DNA of 36,124 bases, taken from positions 1 through 36,124 of the forward strand of contig JBFHDX010000028.1 of assembly GCA_041584475.1 (NCBI GenBank), in the 5' to 3' direction. The position numbers and the translations under genes are program-made. The number at the start of each line of letters is the position of its first letter. Position 1 is the first letter of the stretch. The notes beneath the pieces are model-generated. The model saw only the letters and a program-made list of their open reading frames with translations. It was not told the origin of the DNA and did no database searches. This DNA is from JBFHDX01 sp041584475. GTDB lineage: Bacteria; Pseudomonadota; Alphaproteobacteria; UBA8366; JADFVY01. Below, piece by piece: positions 7,839 to 15,708 of the stretch.

Positions 7839-9308
7839 TCAGGGCCGTACCAGCTTGACGAGCCGGCCCGCGGGCACCTCGCTTCCCTCGAGGCCGTTCA
7901 GGACGGAAAGCCGCGCCGCGGCGTCGTCGCCGAACGTGGTTTGCGCGGCGAGGCTCTCGACGCTGTCGCCGTCGCTCGCCGTGACCACGCGGATCCGCTG
8001 CGGCTGCAGGGCGTCCGCCTCATCGCCGCTCAAACGTCGGAAGCTGTAGGTCGTCCGCCGCATGTCCTCGCTCAGCCGCTCGGTCATGTGCGCGCGCGTC
8101 GCGAACAGGAAGCGGTAGATGACGCCCGGTTCGACGTGGACCGCGAGCAGCCGGAAGTCGAACAGGCCGGCAGGGCTGTCCCGTCGCATCCAGCCCGTTG
8201 CCCCCGCCATGCCGTTGACCTCGAGCGCGCGGACATCGCGCAGCTCGATACCCTTTCCCCACGTGCCGGTGAGATAGTCCTCCATCGTCCCGTCGAACAG
8301 CAGCCGCGACGGTTCGACCAGCAGGATCGAATCCTCGGGCCCGATCGCGGTGACCCGGCGGCTCTCGGCCTGCAGCGCGAAGCCGTGCGGGACGGTGAAG
8401 GTGATACGGCGGATCGGGTGGGCGTAGACGCGGCCCATGACGAAGCCATACTCCCGACGATTGCCGTACAGCATGCCGTCGATCGCGGCCAGATAGTCGG
8501 CCTCGCCGACGCGGCCCCGGGTTGCCGGATAATCCTTCGATATCGTGCCGGCGCGGGCGACGCGCTCGCCCGTGAGCGGGTGCGTCCGCGAATACTGGCG
8601 TTCCTCCGACGGGAGATCCTCGGTCCCGGCAAGTCGCGCCTCGAGTTCCGTCTGTGCCCGCAGCTTGTTCAGGAACGCCAGCATCGCCGACACGTCGTAC
8701 CCGGCGGCATGCAGGTAGCGGATGCCGATGCGGTCCGCCTCGAACTCCTGCTCCTGCGTGAAACCCTCGAAGGCGAGCATGGCGCCGATCGTCGCCAGAT
8801 CCTGCAGCACGGGAACGTCGCTGTCGCAGATCAGCACCGCGCAGATGCGCTCGCGGGTCTTGAGGCGGCTCAGCCGCTGCGCCGCGTGGCGGGCGTTGAT
8901 GTGGGCAAGTTCGTGGCTCAGCGCCCCGGCGAGCTCCGCCTCGTTGCCGACCAGCGCGAGGAGGCCCCGGGTGACGTAGACGAAGCCGCCCGGCAAGGCG
9001 AACGCGTTGACGTTCGGCGAATCGAGCACCGTGAACCGGTACTCGAACTCCTGGATCTCGGCGGTTTTCGCGATGCGCGCCCCGACGCGCTCGACATAGG
9101 TCGCCAGCCCGGGGTCGTAATAGGCGCCGCCGAACTCGGCGAGAACCTCGCGATGCGTCTCGCGCCCGATCTCCCGCTCTTCCTCCTGGGATACGAGCAT
9201 GAAATCGAGTCCGCCAGTCGCCGGATTGACCGCACAGCCGGCGACGAGGCCCGCCAGCACCCAGCTCGGGCAGCCGATCGCCAGCCGGCGCGCGGCCCGT
9301 CGCGTCAT
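7839..9308 (-). CDS. M48 zinc metalloprotease, lipoprotein with LysM-like tail
   Basis: A 489-residue envelope protease of the M48/BepA-like group. The N-terminus is a lipoprotein signal (Arg-rich start, then LVAGC lipobox), followed by AVNPATGG. Zinc site: SHELAHINARH (HExxH), with the third ligand in EQEFEADRIGIRYL. The C-terminal region has a LysM-like segment (VVTASDGDSVESLAAQ ... LSVLNGL ... VPAGRLVKLV) that may bind peptidoglycan. The ATG at 9306-9308 overlaps the upstream gene's TGA (ATGA), so it is coupled to its paralogue. Likely role is periplasmic quality control of outer-membrane proteins, by family. It differs from its neighbour by a Cys-containing insertion (RERICAVLICDSD) after the zinc motif. 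Confidence 0.88.
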   Translation of the reverse strand: MTRRAARRLAIGCPSWVLAGLVAGCAVNPATGGLDFMLVSQEEEREIGRETHREVLAEFGGAYYDPGLATYVERVGARIAKTAEIQEFEYRFTVLDSPNVNAFALPGGFVYVTRGLLALVGNEAELAGALSHELAHINARHAAQRLSRLKTRERICAVLICDSDVPVLQDLATIGAMLAFEGFTQEQEFEADRIGIRYLHAAGYDVSAMLAFLNKLRAQTELEARLAGTEDLPSEERQYSRTHPLTGERVARAGTISKDYPATRGRVGEADYLAAIDGMLYGNRREYGFVMGRVYAHPIRRITFTVPHGFALQAESRRVTAIGPEDSILLVEPSRLLFDGTMEDYLTGTWGKGIELRDVRALEVNGMAGATGWMRRDSPAGLFDFRLLAVHVEPGVIYRFLFATRAHMTERLSEDMRRTTYSFRRLSGDEADALQPQRIRVVTASDGDSVESLAAQTTFGDDAAARLSVLNGLEGSEVPAGRLVKLVRP

Positions 9309-10768
9309 CCGACGACCAGCTTGACCTTCGTGCCGGCGACCAGGGGCCGACCGGTATCGAGGCCGTTGAGCACGGCGAATCGTTCGATGCGGTAGTCCTC
9401 GAACGGCGTCTCGCGGGCCAGCGCGCCGACCGTGTCGCCGGGCTGAACCTGGGTGATCCGGATGCGCCACGGGCGCAGCGAGGCGGACTCGGTGGCGCCG
9501 ATCCGCCGGAAGCTGAACACGGTTTCGCGGAACGCGCGGTCGAGGGGCGCCGCCGCATTGGCCGGGGCGACCCCGAGAAAGCGGTAGACCGCGCCGTCAG
9601 CGAAGCGGATCGCGGCGATGCGCGCGGGCAGCGTCTGGCCGTCGGCGGAAATCGTCGTCTGCGCGAGCGCCGCCGGCATGCCGTTGACAGTTGTCGTCTG
9701 CAGCGCACTGATGTCCTTGCCCTTTGCCCAGTCCTCGACGATGTAGCGATCCAGGCCGACGGTCACCGGATCGGGCTCCCGGTCGAACAGCACGAGGATC
9801 TCGCTGGCGCTCGACGCCGCCACCCGGTCCGGCATGTTGCGCAGGTCGAAGCCGGCCGGTACCCGGAACGCGAACCCCAACACCGGATGCAGGAAATCCC
9901 GGCCCCGCGCATAGCCGTGCGTTGGCGAGTCGCCGTAGATCATCGTGTCGATCTGCTGCAGATACGCGTCGCGACCGATGGCGCCCGTGCCGACGCTGGC
10001 GCCGGCGAGTCGAAGCGCCTGATCGACACGCTGCGCGGTGCGCGGGTGGGTCGACATGATGTCGAACGCGTCGGCCTCGTTCTCGTCGCGGCCGGCCATG
10101 CGGGCATCGAGGCGGCTGTTCTCCCGCATCTTGGCGAGAAAGCTCGACATGGCGCCGGGATCGTATCCGGCGCGGGTGAGGTAGCGAATGCCGAGCCCGT
10201 CGGCCTCGAACTCCTGGTCGCGCGAAAAGCTCCGCAGATAAACGCCGGCACCCGAGGCGGCGATGCTGCCGATGGTCTGGCTGCCGGTCACCGCGCCGAG
10301 CAGTCCGGCGCCGATCTGCGCCAGTATCGCCGTACTCTGCCGCTGTGCCGAGTGGCGTGCGACGACGTGTCCGAGCTCGTGTCCGAGCACACCCGCGAGT
10401 TCCGCCTCGTTCTCCGCCAGCGCCATCAGGCCGCGCGTGATGTACACGTACCCCCCCGGCAGAGCGAACGCATTGACGATGGGGCTGTCCAGCACGGTGA
10501 AGGTGTAGCCGAGCGCCGGTTGCTCGGTCACCGCCGCCAGCCGGCCGCCGATGGCGGCGGCGTAGCCGGCGACCCGCGGGTCGTCGTAGACGCCGCCGAA
10601 CTCGCGGATCACCTTCGGGTGCTCCTCGGCCCCGAGCTGCTTCTCCCGTTCCGGCGAGACCAGCATCAGCCCGGTCTGGCCGGTGGCCGGATTGACCGCG
10701 CAGCCGGTGGCGCCGAGCGCGAGCGTCGAACACGTAACTCCGCAGAACCGGCGTCGCGTCAATTCCAT
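9305..10768 (-). CDS. M48 zinc metalloprotease, Tat-type lipoprotein with LysM-like tail
   Basis: A 487-residue paralogue of the downstream gene and first of the pair. The N-terminus has a twin-arginine motif (LTRRRFCG) and a lipobox ending in GATGC, so it is probably exported folded by Tat and lipid-anchored. Zinc ligands: GHELGHVVARH and EFEADGLGIRYL. The middle domain (DAYLQQIDTMIYGDSPTHGYARG) is typical of this M48 subgroup. The C-terminus is LysM-like (TQVQPGDTVGALARE ... FAVLNGLD ... LVAGTKVKLVVG). The start at 10768 is fixed by GGGAGG seven bases upstream; longer frames upstream lack this. Divergent from the SNase-like gene. Confidence 0.9.
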   Translation of the reverse strand: MELTRRRFCGVTCSTLALGATGCAVNPATGQTGLMLVSPEREKQLGAEEHPKVIREFGGVYDDPRVAGYAAAIGGRLAAVTEQPALGYTFTVLDSPIVNAFALPGGYVYITRGLMALAENEAELAGVLGHELGHVVARHSAQRQSTAILAQIGAGLLGAVTGSQTIGSIAASGAGVYLRSFSRDQEFEADGLGIRYLTRAGYDPGAMSSFLAKMRENSRLDARMAGRDENEADAFDIMSTHPRTAQRVDQALRLAGASVGTGAIGRDAYLQQIDTMIYGDSPTHGYARGRDFLHPVLGFAFRVPAGFDLRNMPDRVAASSASEILVLFDREPDPVTVGLDRYIVEDWAKGKDISALQTTTVNGMPAALAQTTISADGQTLPARIAAIRFADGAVYRFLGVAPANAAAPLDRAFRETVFSFRRIGATESASLRPWRIRITQVQPGDTVGALARETPFEDYRIERFAVLNGLDTGRPLVAGTKVKLVVG

Positions 10769-10884
10769 CGATTCCTCCCGTCGCATGCCGCTCGATGCGG
10801 GCGCCGTCGCCCATCCGCGAGTCTTACCACAGATCGCCGATCGTCGGCTGCGTCCTGAGCCATCCGGACGCGTCGTCACGAGGA

Positions 10885-10913
10885 CTGACGGCGTTCTTTT
10901 GCCATGCTATGAA
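10885..10913 (+). promoter_or_regulatory. candidate promoter of the SNase-like gene
   Basis: CTGACG (10885-10890), 17 bases, TATGAA (10908-10913). The -10 overlaps the ATG at 10913, so transcription would begin near 10920. This excludes that ATG as the start and supports the one at 10952. Confidence 0.45.
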
Positions 10914-10951
10914 TGCGGCCGGTCGTGGACATCGGCGGAGTGGCACGGCAC

Positions 10952-11761
10952 ATGTCAGCGTTCGGCAGGGTAGCATTCTCGCTCGCGCTGGTTACCGGCC
11001 TCGCCGGCTCCGGCGTACCGGCGTGGGCCGAGCTGCCGACCCTGCCCGTCGCCCTGACGATCGGGGATACGTCGGTCGTCGCTGCGGTGGTCGACGGCGA
11101 CACCGTGCGCCTCGCCGACGGGCGCGACGTGCGCCTCGTCGGCATCGAGGCGCCCAAGCCCGCGCCGGGCGGACGGAACCGGGCAATGCGGGAGCTGGCC
11201 GGTCAGGCGATCTCGGCGCTCGAGTCGCTCGTTCTCGGTCGCGCTGTGACGCTGCACTACGGCGGCCGTGAAAGCGACCGGCACGGGCGGCGGCTGGCGC
11301 AGCTGTCGCTGGCGGACGGCTCGTGGGTGCAGGGGATCCTGTTGCGCCGGGGAATGGCCCGGGTCCGCAGCTTTGCCGACAACCGCGCGCTGGTGCACGA
11401 GATGCTGGAACAGGAGCGGGCCGCTCGCGCGGCGCGTCGGGGCATCTGGAGCCACCCCGCCTACGCGGTCCGCAGCGCCCGTATCGAACGCTCCGACCTC
11501 GGCACCGTGCAGATCGTCGAGGACCGCGTACGCGAAGTGGCGGAGGTGCGCGGCAAGGTCTATCTCAATTTCGGCGCGGACTGGCGGACCGACTTCACCG
11601 TCGTTCTCGATCGCCATGCCGCGGCGCGCTTCCGGCGTGCCGGATTGGAGCCGCTGGCGCTGCGCGACCGGCGCATCCGCGTGCGCGGCTGGCTCGACGA
11701 TTACAACGGGCCGATGATCGCGGCGACGCATCCCGAGCAGATCGAGCTCTTGACGGATTGA
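10952..11761 (+). CDS. secreted staphylococcal-nuclease-like (thermonuclease family) protein
   Basis: A 269-residue exported protein: signal peptide residues 1-26 ending PAWA, then an SNase OB-fold (about 41-158) and an extra C-terminal domain (about 170-269) containing GKVYLNFGADWRTDFTV and IRVRGWLDDYNGP. SNase landmarks are partly kept: VVDGDTVRL, the first catalytic Arg in VRLVGIEAP, and DRHGRRLAQL holding the second Arg. The position of the catalytic Glu (IDTPE in the classic enzyme) reads IEAPK, so general-base catalysis may be lost. Similar sequences exist in Alphaproteobacteria to my recollection. The start is chosen because the promoter overlaps the earlier ATG. First of three closely spaced genes. 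Confidence 0.82.
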   Translation: MSAFGRVAFSLALVTGLAGSGVPAWAELPTLPVALTIGDTSVVAAVVDGDTVRLADGRDVRLVGIEAPKPAPGGRNRAMRELAGQAISALESLVLGRAVTLHYGGRESDRHGRRLAQLSLADGSWVQGILLRRGMARVRSFADNRALVHEMLEQERAARAARRGIWSHPAYAVRSARIERSDLGTVQIVEDRVREVAEVRGKVYLNFGADWRTDFTVVLDRHAAARFRRAGLEPLALRDRRIRVRGWLDDYNGPMIAATHPEQIELLTD

Positions 11762-11767
11762 CGGCTC

Positions 11768-12763
11768 ATGCGGCAGTTCAGCGCATCGCCAGCGAGCAAT
11801 CGGGATATCGGGACGGTGCGCAGCACGCTCTACGCCGAGATCGAGCCTTACGCCACCGGCCGGCTCACGGTCGAGCCCGGGCACGACCTCTATTGGGAGG
11901 AATGCGGCAACCCGGACGGCGAAGCGGTGCTGTTCCTGCACGGCGGTCCCGGGGCCGGCGCGACCCCGGCAAGCCGGCGCTTCTTCGACCCCTCGTTCTA
12001 TCGCGTCGTCCTGTTCGACCAGCGCGGTGCCGGCCGCTCGCGACCGCTCGGCGCGCTCGAGGCCAATACCACCCAGCATCTGGTCGCCGACATCGAGGCG
12101 CTGCGCCGCGACCGCGGCATCGACAGATGGCTGCTGTTCGGGGGGTCCTGGGGGGCGCTGCTGGCGATCGCCTATGCCGAGGCCTTCCCGGAACATTGCC
12201 GCGGCCTGATCCTGCGCGGCGTGTTCCTCGGCAGCCGCCGCGAGATCGACTGGTTCCTCACCGGGATGCGGCGGTTCTATCCGGAGGCCTGGCACGAATT
12301 CTCGCGCCATCTGCCGGTCTCCGAGCGCGGCGACCTGCTCAACGGCTACCGGCGCCGGCTGGCGGATCCCGATCCCGACGTGCACCTGCCGGCGGCGCGG
12401 GCGTGGAACCGTTACGAGGCGGCGTGCTCCACCCTGATGCCGCGCGACGATGCGCTGTCCGAAGGTGCCGATGCCGCGACGGTGCTCGGGCTGGCGCGGA
12501 TCGAGGCGCATTACTTCGCGCACGCCTGCTTCCTGCACGAGGGCGCCTTGCTGGCGGGTGCCTGCCGGATCCGCGATCTGCCCGGCGTCATCGTCCAGGG
12601 CCGCTACGACATGGTGTGCCCGCCGCGCGCCGCCCACGCGCTGGCCGCCGCCTGGCCGAAGGCACGGTTCGAGATCGTGGCCGATGCCGGCCACTCGGCG
12701 CTCGAGCCCGGCATCAGCGCCGCGCTTATCGCGGCCACCGAACGTTTCAAGGCGCTGGGCTAG
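11768..12763 (+). CDS. pip: prolyl aminopeptidase (proline iminopeptidase)
   Basis: A 331-residue cytoplasmic alpha/beta-hydrolase that removes N-terminal proline from peptides (family S33). Visible: oxyanion motif HGGPGAG, DQRGAGRSRP, nucleophile elbow GGSWG, the helical cap with EIDWFLTGMRRFYPEAWHEF, catalytic Asp in VQGRYDMVCPP and catalytic His in DAGHSA. Full length for the family. The start lies seven bases after the SNase stop without an obvious Shine-Dalgarno sequence, suggesting translational coupling. An N-terminal extension of about 20 residues precedes the usual YAEIEPY start. Confidence 0.93.
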   Translation: MRQFSASPASNRDIGTVRSTLYAEIEPYATGRLTVEPGHDLYWEECGNPDGEAVLFLHGGPGAGATPASRRFFDPSFYRVVLFDQRGAGRSRPLGALEANTTQHLVADIEALRRDRGIDRWLLFGGSWGALLAIAYAEAFPEHCRGLILRGVFLGSRREIDWFLTGMRRFYPEAWHEFSRHLPVSERGDLLNGYRRRLADPDPDVHLPAARAWNRYEAACSTLMPRDDALSEGADAATVLGLARIEAHYFAHACFLHEGALLAGACRIRDLPGVIVQGRYDMVCPPRAAHALAAAWPKARFEIVADAGHSALEPGISAALIAATERFKALG

Positions 12764-12767
12764 CGCC

Positions 12768-13742
12768 ATGGCCGAGCGCCCGAAAGCGCGGCGTCGCCGC
12801 CGGCTCGCCCTCCTCGTCGGCAGCGCGGTCGCCGCCGCCGTGCTCGGCGCCGGCCCGGCCGGCGCGGAGCCGGCGCGCTTCCACTTCGTCGCCTTCGGCG
12901 ACATGCCCTACAACCTGCCGGCGGATTTCAGCCGCTTCGAGAACCTGATCGCCGCGGTCAACGCATCCGGTCCCGCCTTCGCGATCCATGTCGGCGACCT
13001 CAAGGGCGGCGGCTGGCCGTGCCGGGACGCCCATTACCAGCGCATCAAGGGCTATTTCGATCGCGTCGCGCCGGCGCTGGTCTACACGCCGGGGGACAAC
13101 GACTGGTCCGACTGCGACCGCAGCAGCGCCGGCGGCCACGACACGCGCGAGCGGCTCGCGCATCTGCGGCGCCTGTTCTTCGCCGAGGCGCGCAGCCTCG
13201 GCCGCGCGCCGTTCCCGGTCGCGCGCCAGGCCGACGCGGATCCCGTCACCGGGCTGCCGGAGAACCTGCTGTGGCAGCATGGCGGGGTGACGTTCGGGAC
13301 GGTCCACATCGTCGGCCCCGACGACAATCTCGGCGACGACCCGGAGGAGTTCGCCGCCCGGCGCGCATCGGGCCTGGGCTGGATCGAGCGCATCTTCGCA
13401 GAGGCCGAGCGCGAGGCGAGCATCGCCGTCGTCATCGCCTTCCACGCCGACATGTTCTGGCCGTTCGCCAGCGGGTCCGCGTTCGGCGAGACGCGCCAGC
13501 TGCTCGCGCGCTCGGCGCTTGCGTTCGGGCGGCCGGTGCTGCTGGTGCACGGCGACGGCCACGTCTACACCGTCGACCGGCCGTTGCGGCTCGCCGGCGA
13601 ACACGACGCGGTGCCGAACGTGACGCGCGTCGAGGTGTTCGGCGACGGCATGATGCACGCCGTGCGCGTCGAGGTCGACCCGTCGCGGCCCGCGGTGTTC
13701 ACGGTCTCCCCGCTCTGGGTCGAGGCGAACCGGGACGGATGA
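12768..13742 (+). CDS. secreted calcineurin-like metallophosphoesterase
   Basis: A 324-residue exported protein. An Arg-rich n-region and hydrophobic core (residues about 10-33, ending GAEP) form a signal peptide. Metallophosphoesterase motifs follow in order: FGDMPYN (Asp45), HVGDLKGGG, a PGDNDWSDC segment in the place of GNHE, FHADM, and VHGDGHVY for the late His motif. The GNHE-to-GDND change is common in this calcineurin-like subgroup and keeps metal-binding potential. It begins four bases after pip and ends seven bases before the convergent tspO. The substrate is unknown. Confidence 0.82.
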   Translation: MAERPKARRRRRLALLVGSAVAAAVLGAGPAGAEPARFHFVAFGDMPYNLPADFSRFENLIAAVNASGPAFAIHVGDLKGGGWPCRDAHYQRIKGYFDRVAPALVYTPGDNDWSDCDRSSAGGHDTRERLAHLRRLFFAEARSLGRAPFPVARQADADPVTGLPENLLWQHGGVTFGTVHIVGPDDNLGDDPEEFAARRASGLGWIERIFAEAEREASIAVVIAFHADMFWPFASGSAFGETRQLLARSALAFGRPVLLVHGDGHVYTVDRPLRLAGEHDAVPNVTRVEVFGDGMMHAVRVEVDPSRPAVFTVSPLWVEANRDG

Positions 13743-13749
13743 CGCCGCT

Positions 13750-14259
13750 TCAGTTGAGCCACCAGATCGCGGCGTTCAGCACGGTCGCGAAGGCGACCCA
13801 CGCCGCGTAGGGGGCGAACAGCAGGCCGGCCGCGCGGTCGACGCGCCAGAACAGCCAGCCGGTCGCGACGATCGCCGCGAGCAGGAAGACGATCTCGAGC
13901 AGTGCCAGCGCGGGCGAGCGCAACCCGAAGAAGAGCGCCGACCAGGCGAGGTTGAGGACGAGCTGCAGCGCGTAGGCGACGAACGCCCCGCGGGCCCGGC
14001 GCAGGCCGGCGCGCCGCCACACGCGCCAGCCGGCGACCGCCATGGCGACGAAGAGCGCGGTCCAGACCGGCGCGAACACGCTGTCGGGCGGGTTGAACGG
14101 CGGCCTGGCGAGTGCCTGGTACCAGTCGCCGACGCTGGTCGCGGTGATCAGGCCGCCGAGTCCGGAGACGGCGAGGCAGAGCGCGAGGAAGGCGACGAGC
14201 CCGGCGATGTCGCGACCGCGGCTTGGGCGTTCGTGCGGAGTCGATGCCATCGCGCTCAT
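13750..14259 (-). CDS. tspO: TspO/MBR family membrane protein
   Basis: A 169-residue inner- or outer-membrane protein with five transmembrane helices, homologous to the translocator protein that binds porphyrins and, in Rhodobacter, down-tunes photopigment genes in oxygen. Visible: WYQALARPPFNPPDSVFAPVWTALF, the diagnostic loop and helix, then LQLVLNLAWSALFFGLRSPALALLEI and a C-terminal APYAAWVAFATVLNAAIWWLN. The ATG at 14259 overlaps the photolyase stop (ATGA); an ATG at 14250 sits at better distance from AAGGG, so the true start could be three codons later. Last gene of the peroxidase/photolyase cluster, which fits a role in light or porphyrin-driven oxidative stress. Confidence 0.93.
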   Translation of the reverse strand: MSAMASTPHERPSRGRDIAGLVAFLALCLAVSGLGGLITATSVGDWYQALARPPFNPPDSVFAPVWTALFVAMAVAGWRVWRRAGLRRARGAFVAYALQLVLNLAWSALFFGLRSPALALLEIVFLLAAIVATGWLFWRVDRAAGLLFAPYAAWVAFATVLNAAIWWLN

Positions 14260-15701
14260 CCCTTGCGGATCGCCTCGAAGGCCGCCAGCGCCCGTTTCCG
14301 CGCCGCGGCGTGGTCGAGGACCGGCCGTGGGTAGGTTTCGCCCGGCTCGATGCCCGCCTCGCGCAGGGCCGATTCCGGCGCCTCCCACGGCCGGTGGAGC
14401 CACTTCGCGGGCAGTTTCGCGAGCTCGGGCACCCAGCGTTTCACGTACGCGCCCTGGGGGTCGAACTTTTCGCCCTGGCGCACCGGGTTGAAGATGCGGA
14501 AGAACGGCGCCGCGTCGGCGCCGCTGCCGGCGACCCACTGCCACGAGGCGGCGTTGTTGGCGAGGTCCGCGTCGACCAGCGTGTCCTCGAACCATCGCAT
14601 GCCGCGGCGCCAGTCGACGAGCAGGTCCTTGACCAGGAAGGACGCCGCGACCATGCGCACGCGGTTGTGCATCCAGCCGGTCGCCCAGAGCTCGCGCATG
14701 CCGGCGTCGACGATCGGATAGCCGGTGCGGCCGCGCGACCAGGCGCGGAAGCCGTCCTCGTCGTCCCGCCAGGCGAAGTCGTCGAACGAGTCGCGGAAAT
14801 TGTCGCGCGGCAGCGCCGGGAAATGGAACAGCAAATGGTGGCAGAACTCGCGCCAGCCGAGCTCGGCCCGGAACTTCGTCGCCGCCGACCACGGCGCGCC
14901 GTCGCCGGTGGCGTGCAGGTGGCCCTCGACCGAATGCCAGACCTGGCGCGGGCCGATCTCGCCCCAGTGCAGGTGCGGTGACAGCCGCGAGGTCGCCTCC
15001 GCGTCGGGACGGTCGCGTCCGCGCGCATAGCCCGCGAGCCGCTCGAGGAAGTCGCGCATGCGCGTGCGCGCCCCGTCCTCGCCCGGCGTCCAGACCTCGC
15101 CGAAGCCGGCCGCCCAGTCGGGCTTGCCGGGGCGCAGGCCCCAATCGGCAAGGTCGTCGCCCTGCGGTGCGCCGGAGAAGCCGGTGAGGGACTCCGGCGC
15201 GCCGCCCGGCTGCGCCGGCGCCGGCCGGTCGAGGCACGCCTTCCAGAACGGCGTGAACACCCTGTAGGGCTCGCCGGCGCCGGTCTGCACGGTCCACGGC
15301 TCGAACAGCAGCGCCGCGTTGAAGCTCTCCGCCTCGAGGCCGGCGTCGCGCAGCGCCGCCTTGATCGCGCGGTCGCGCTCGATCGCCTGCGGCTCGTAGC
15401 GCCGGTTCCAGGTGACGGCGGCGGCCCCGGTCTCGTCGGCGAGGCGCGGGATCAGCTCGCGCGCGCGCCCGCGCAGCAGTACGAGCGGCGCCCCGAGATC
15501 GCGCAGCGAGCGCTCGAGCGCGGCGAGGCTGTGGTGCAGCCACCAGCGCCCGGCGCGGCCCAGCGGGCCGTCCTGCGCGCCGTCCTCCAGTACGTAGACC
15601 GGGATCACCGGCCCGCCACGCTCGGCCGCCGCGCTCAGCGCCGGGTTGTCGGCGATGCGCAAATCGAGGCGGAACCAGACGATGGTCGGACGCGCGGCCA
15701 C
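14256..15701 (-). CDS. phrB: class I CPD photolyase (deoxyribodipyrimidine photo-lyase)
   Basis: A 481-residue flavoprotein that splits cyclobutane pyrimidine dimers with blue light. N-terminal antenna domain: IVWFRLDLRIADNPAL and VTWNRRYEPQ. C-terminal FAD domain: LSPHLHWGEIGPRQVWH, ELGWREFCHHLLFHFP, RTGYPIVDAGMRELWATGWMHNR, and DLANNAASWQWVAGSGADA before the C-terminal NPVRQGEKFDPQGAYVKRW. Trp residues of the electron-transfer chain are present. The start is GTG at 15701, seven bases after the upstream gene's stop. Co-transcription with an Fe-S photolyase gives the cell two distinct light-driven repair enzymes. Confidence 0.95.
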   Translation of the reverse strand: MAARPTIVWFRLDLRIADNPALSAAAERGGPVIPVYVLEDGAQDGPLGRAGRWWLHHSLAALERSLRDLGAPLVLLRGRARELIPRLADETGAAAVTWNRRYEPQAIERDRAIKAALRDAGLEAESFNAALLFEPWTVQTGAGEPYRVFTPFWKACLDRPAPAQPGGAPESLTGFSGAPQGDDLADWGLRPGKPDWAAGFGEVWTPGEDGARTRMRDFLERLAGYARGRDRPDAEATSRLSPHLHWGEIGPRQVWHSVEGHLHATGDGAPWSAATKFRAELGWREFCHHLLFHFPALPRDNFRDSFDDFAWRDDEDGFRAWSRGRTGYPIVDAGMRELWATGWMHNRVRMVAASFLVKDLLVDWRRGMRWFEDTLVDADLANNAASWQWVAGSGADAAPFFRIFNPVRQGEKFDPQGAYVKRWVPELAKLPAKWLHRPWEAPESALREAGIEPGETYPRPVLDHAAARKRALAAFEAIRKG

Positions 15702-15708
15702 GGACCCG

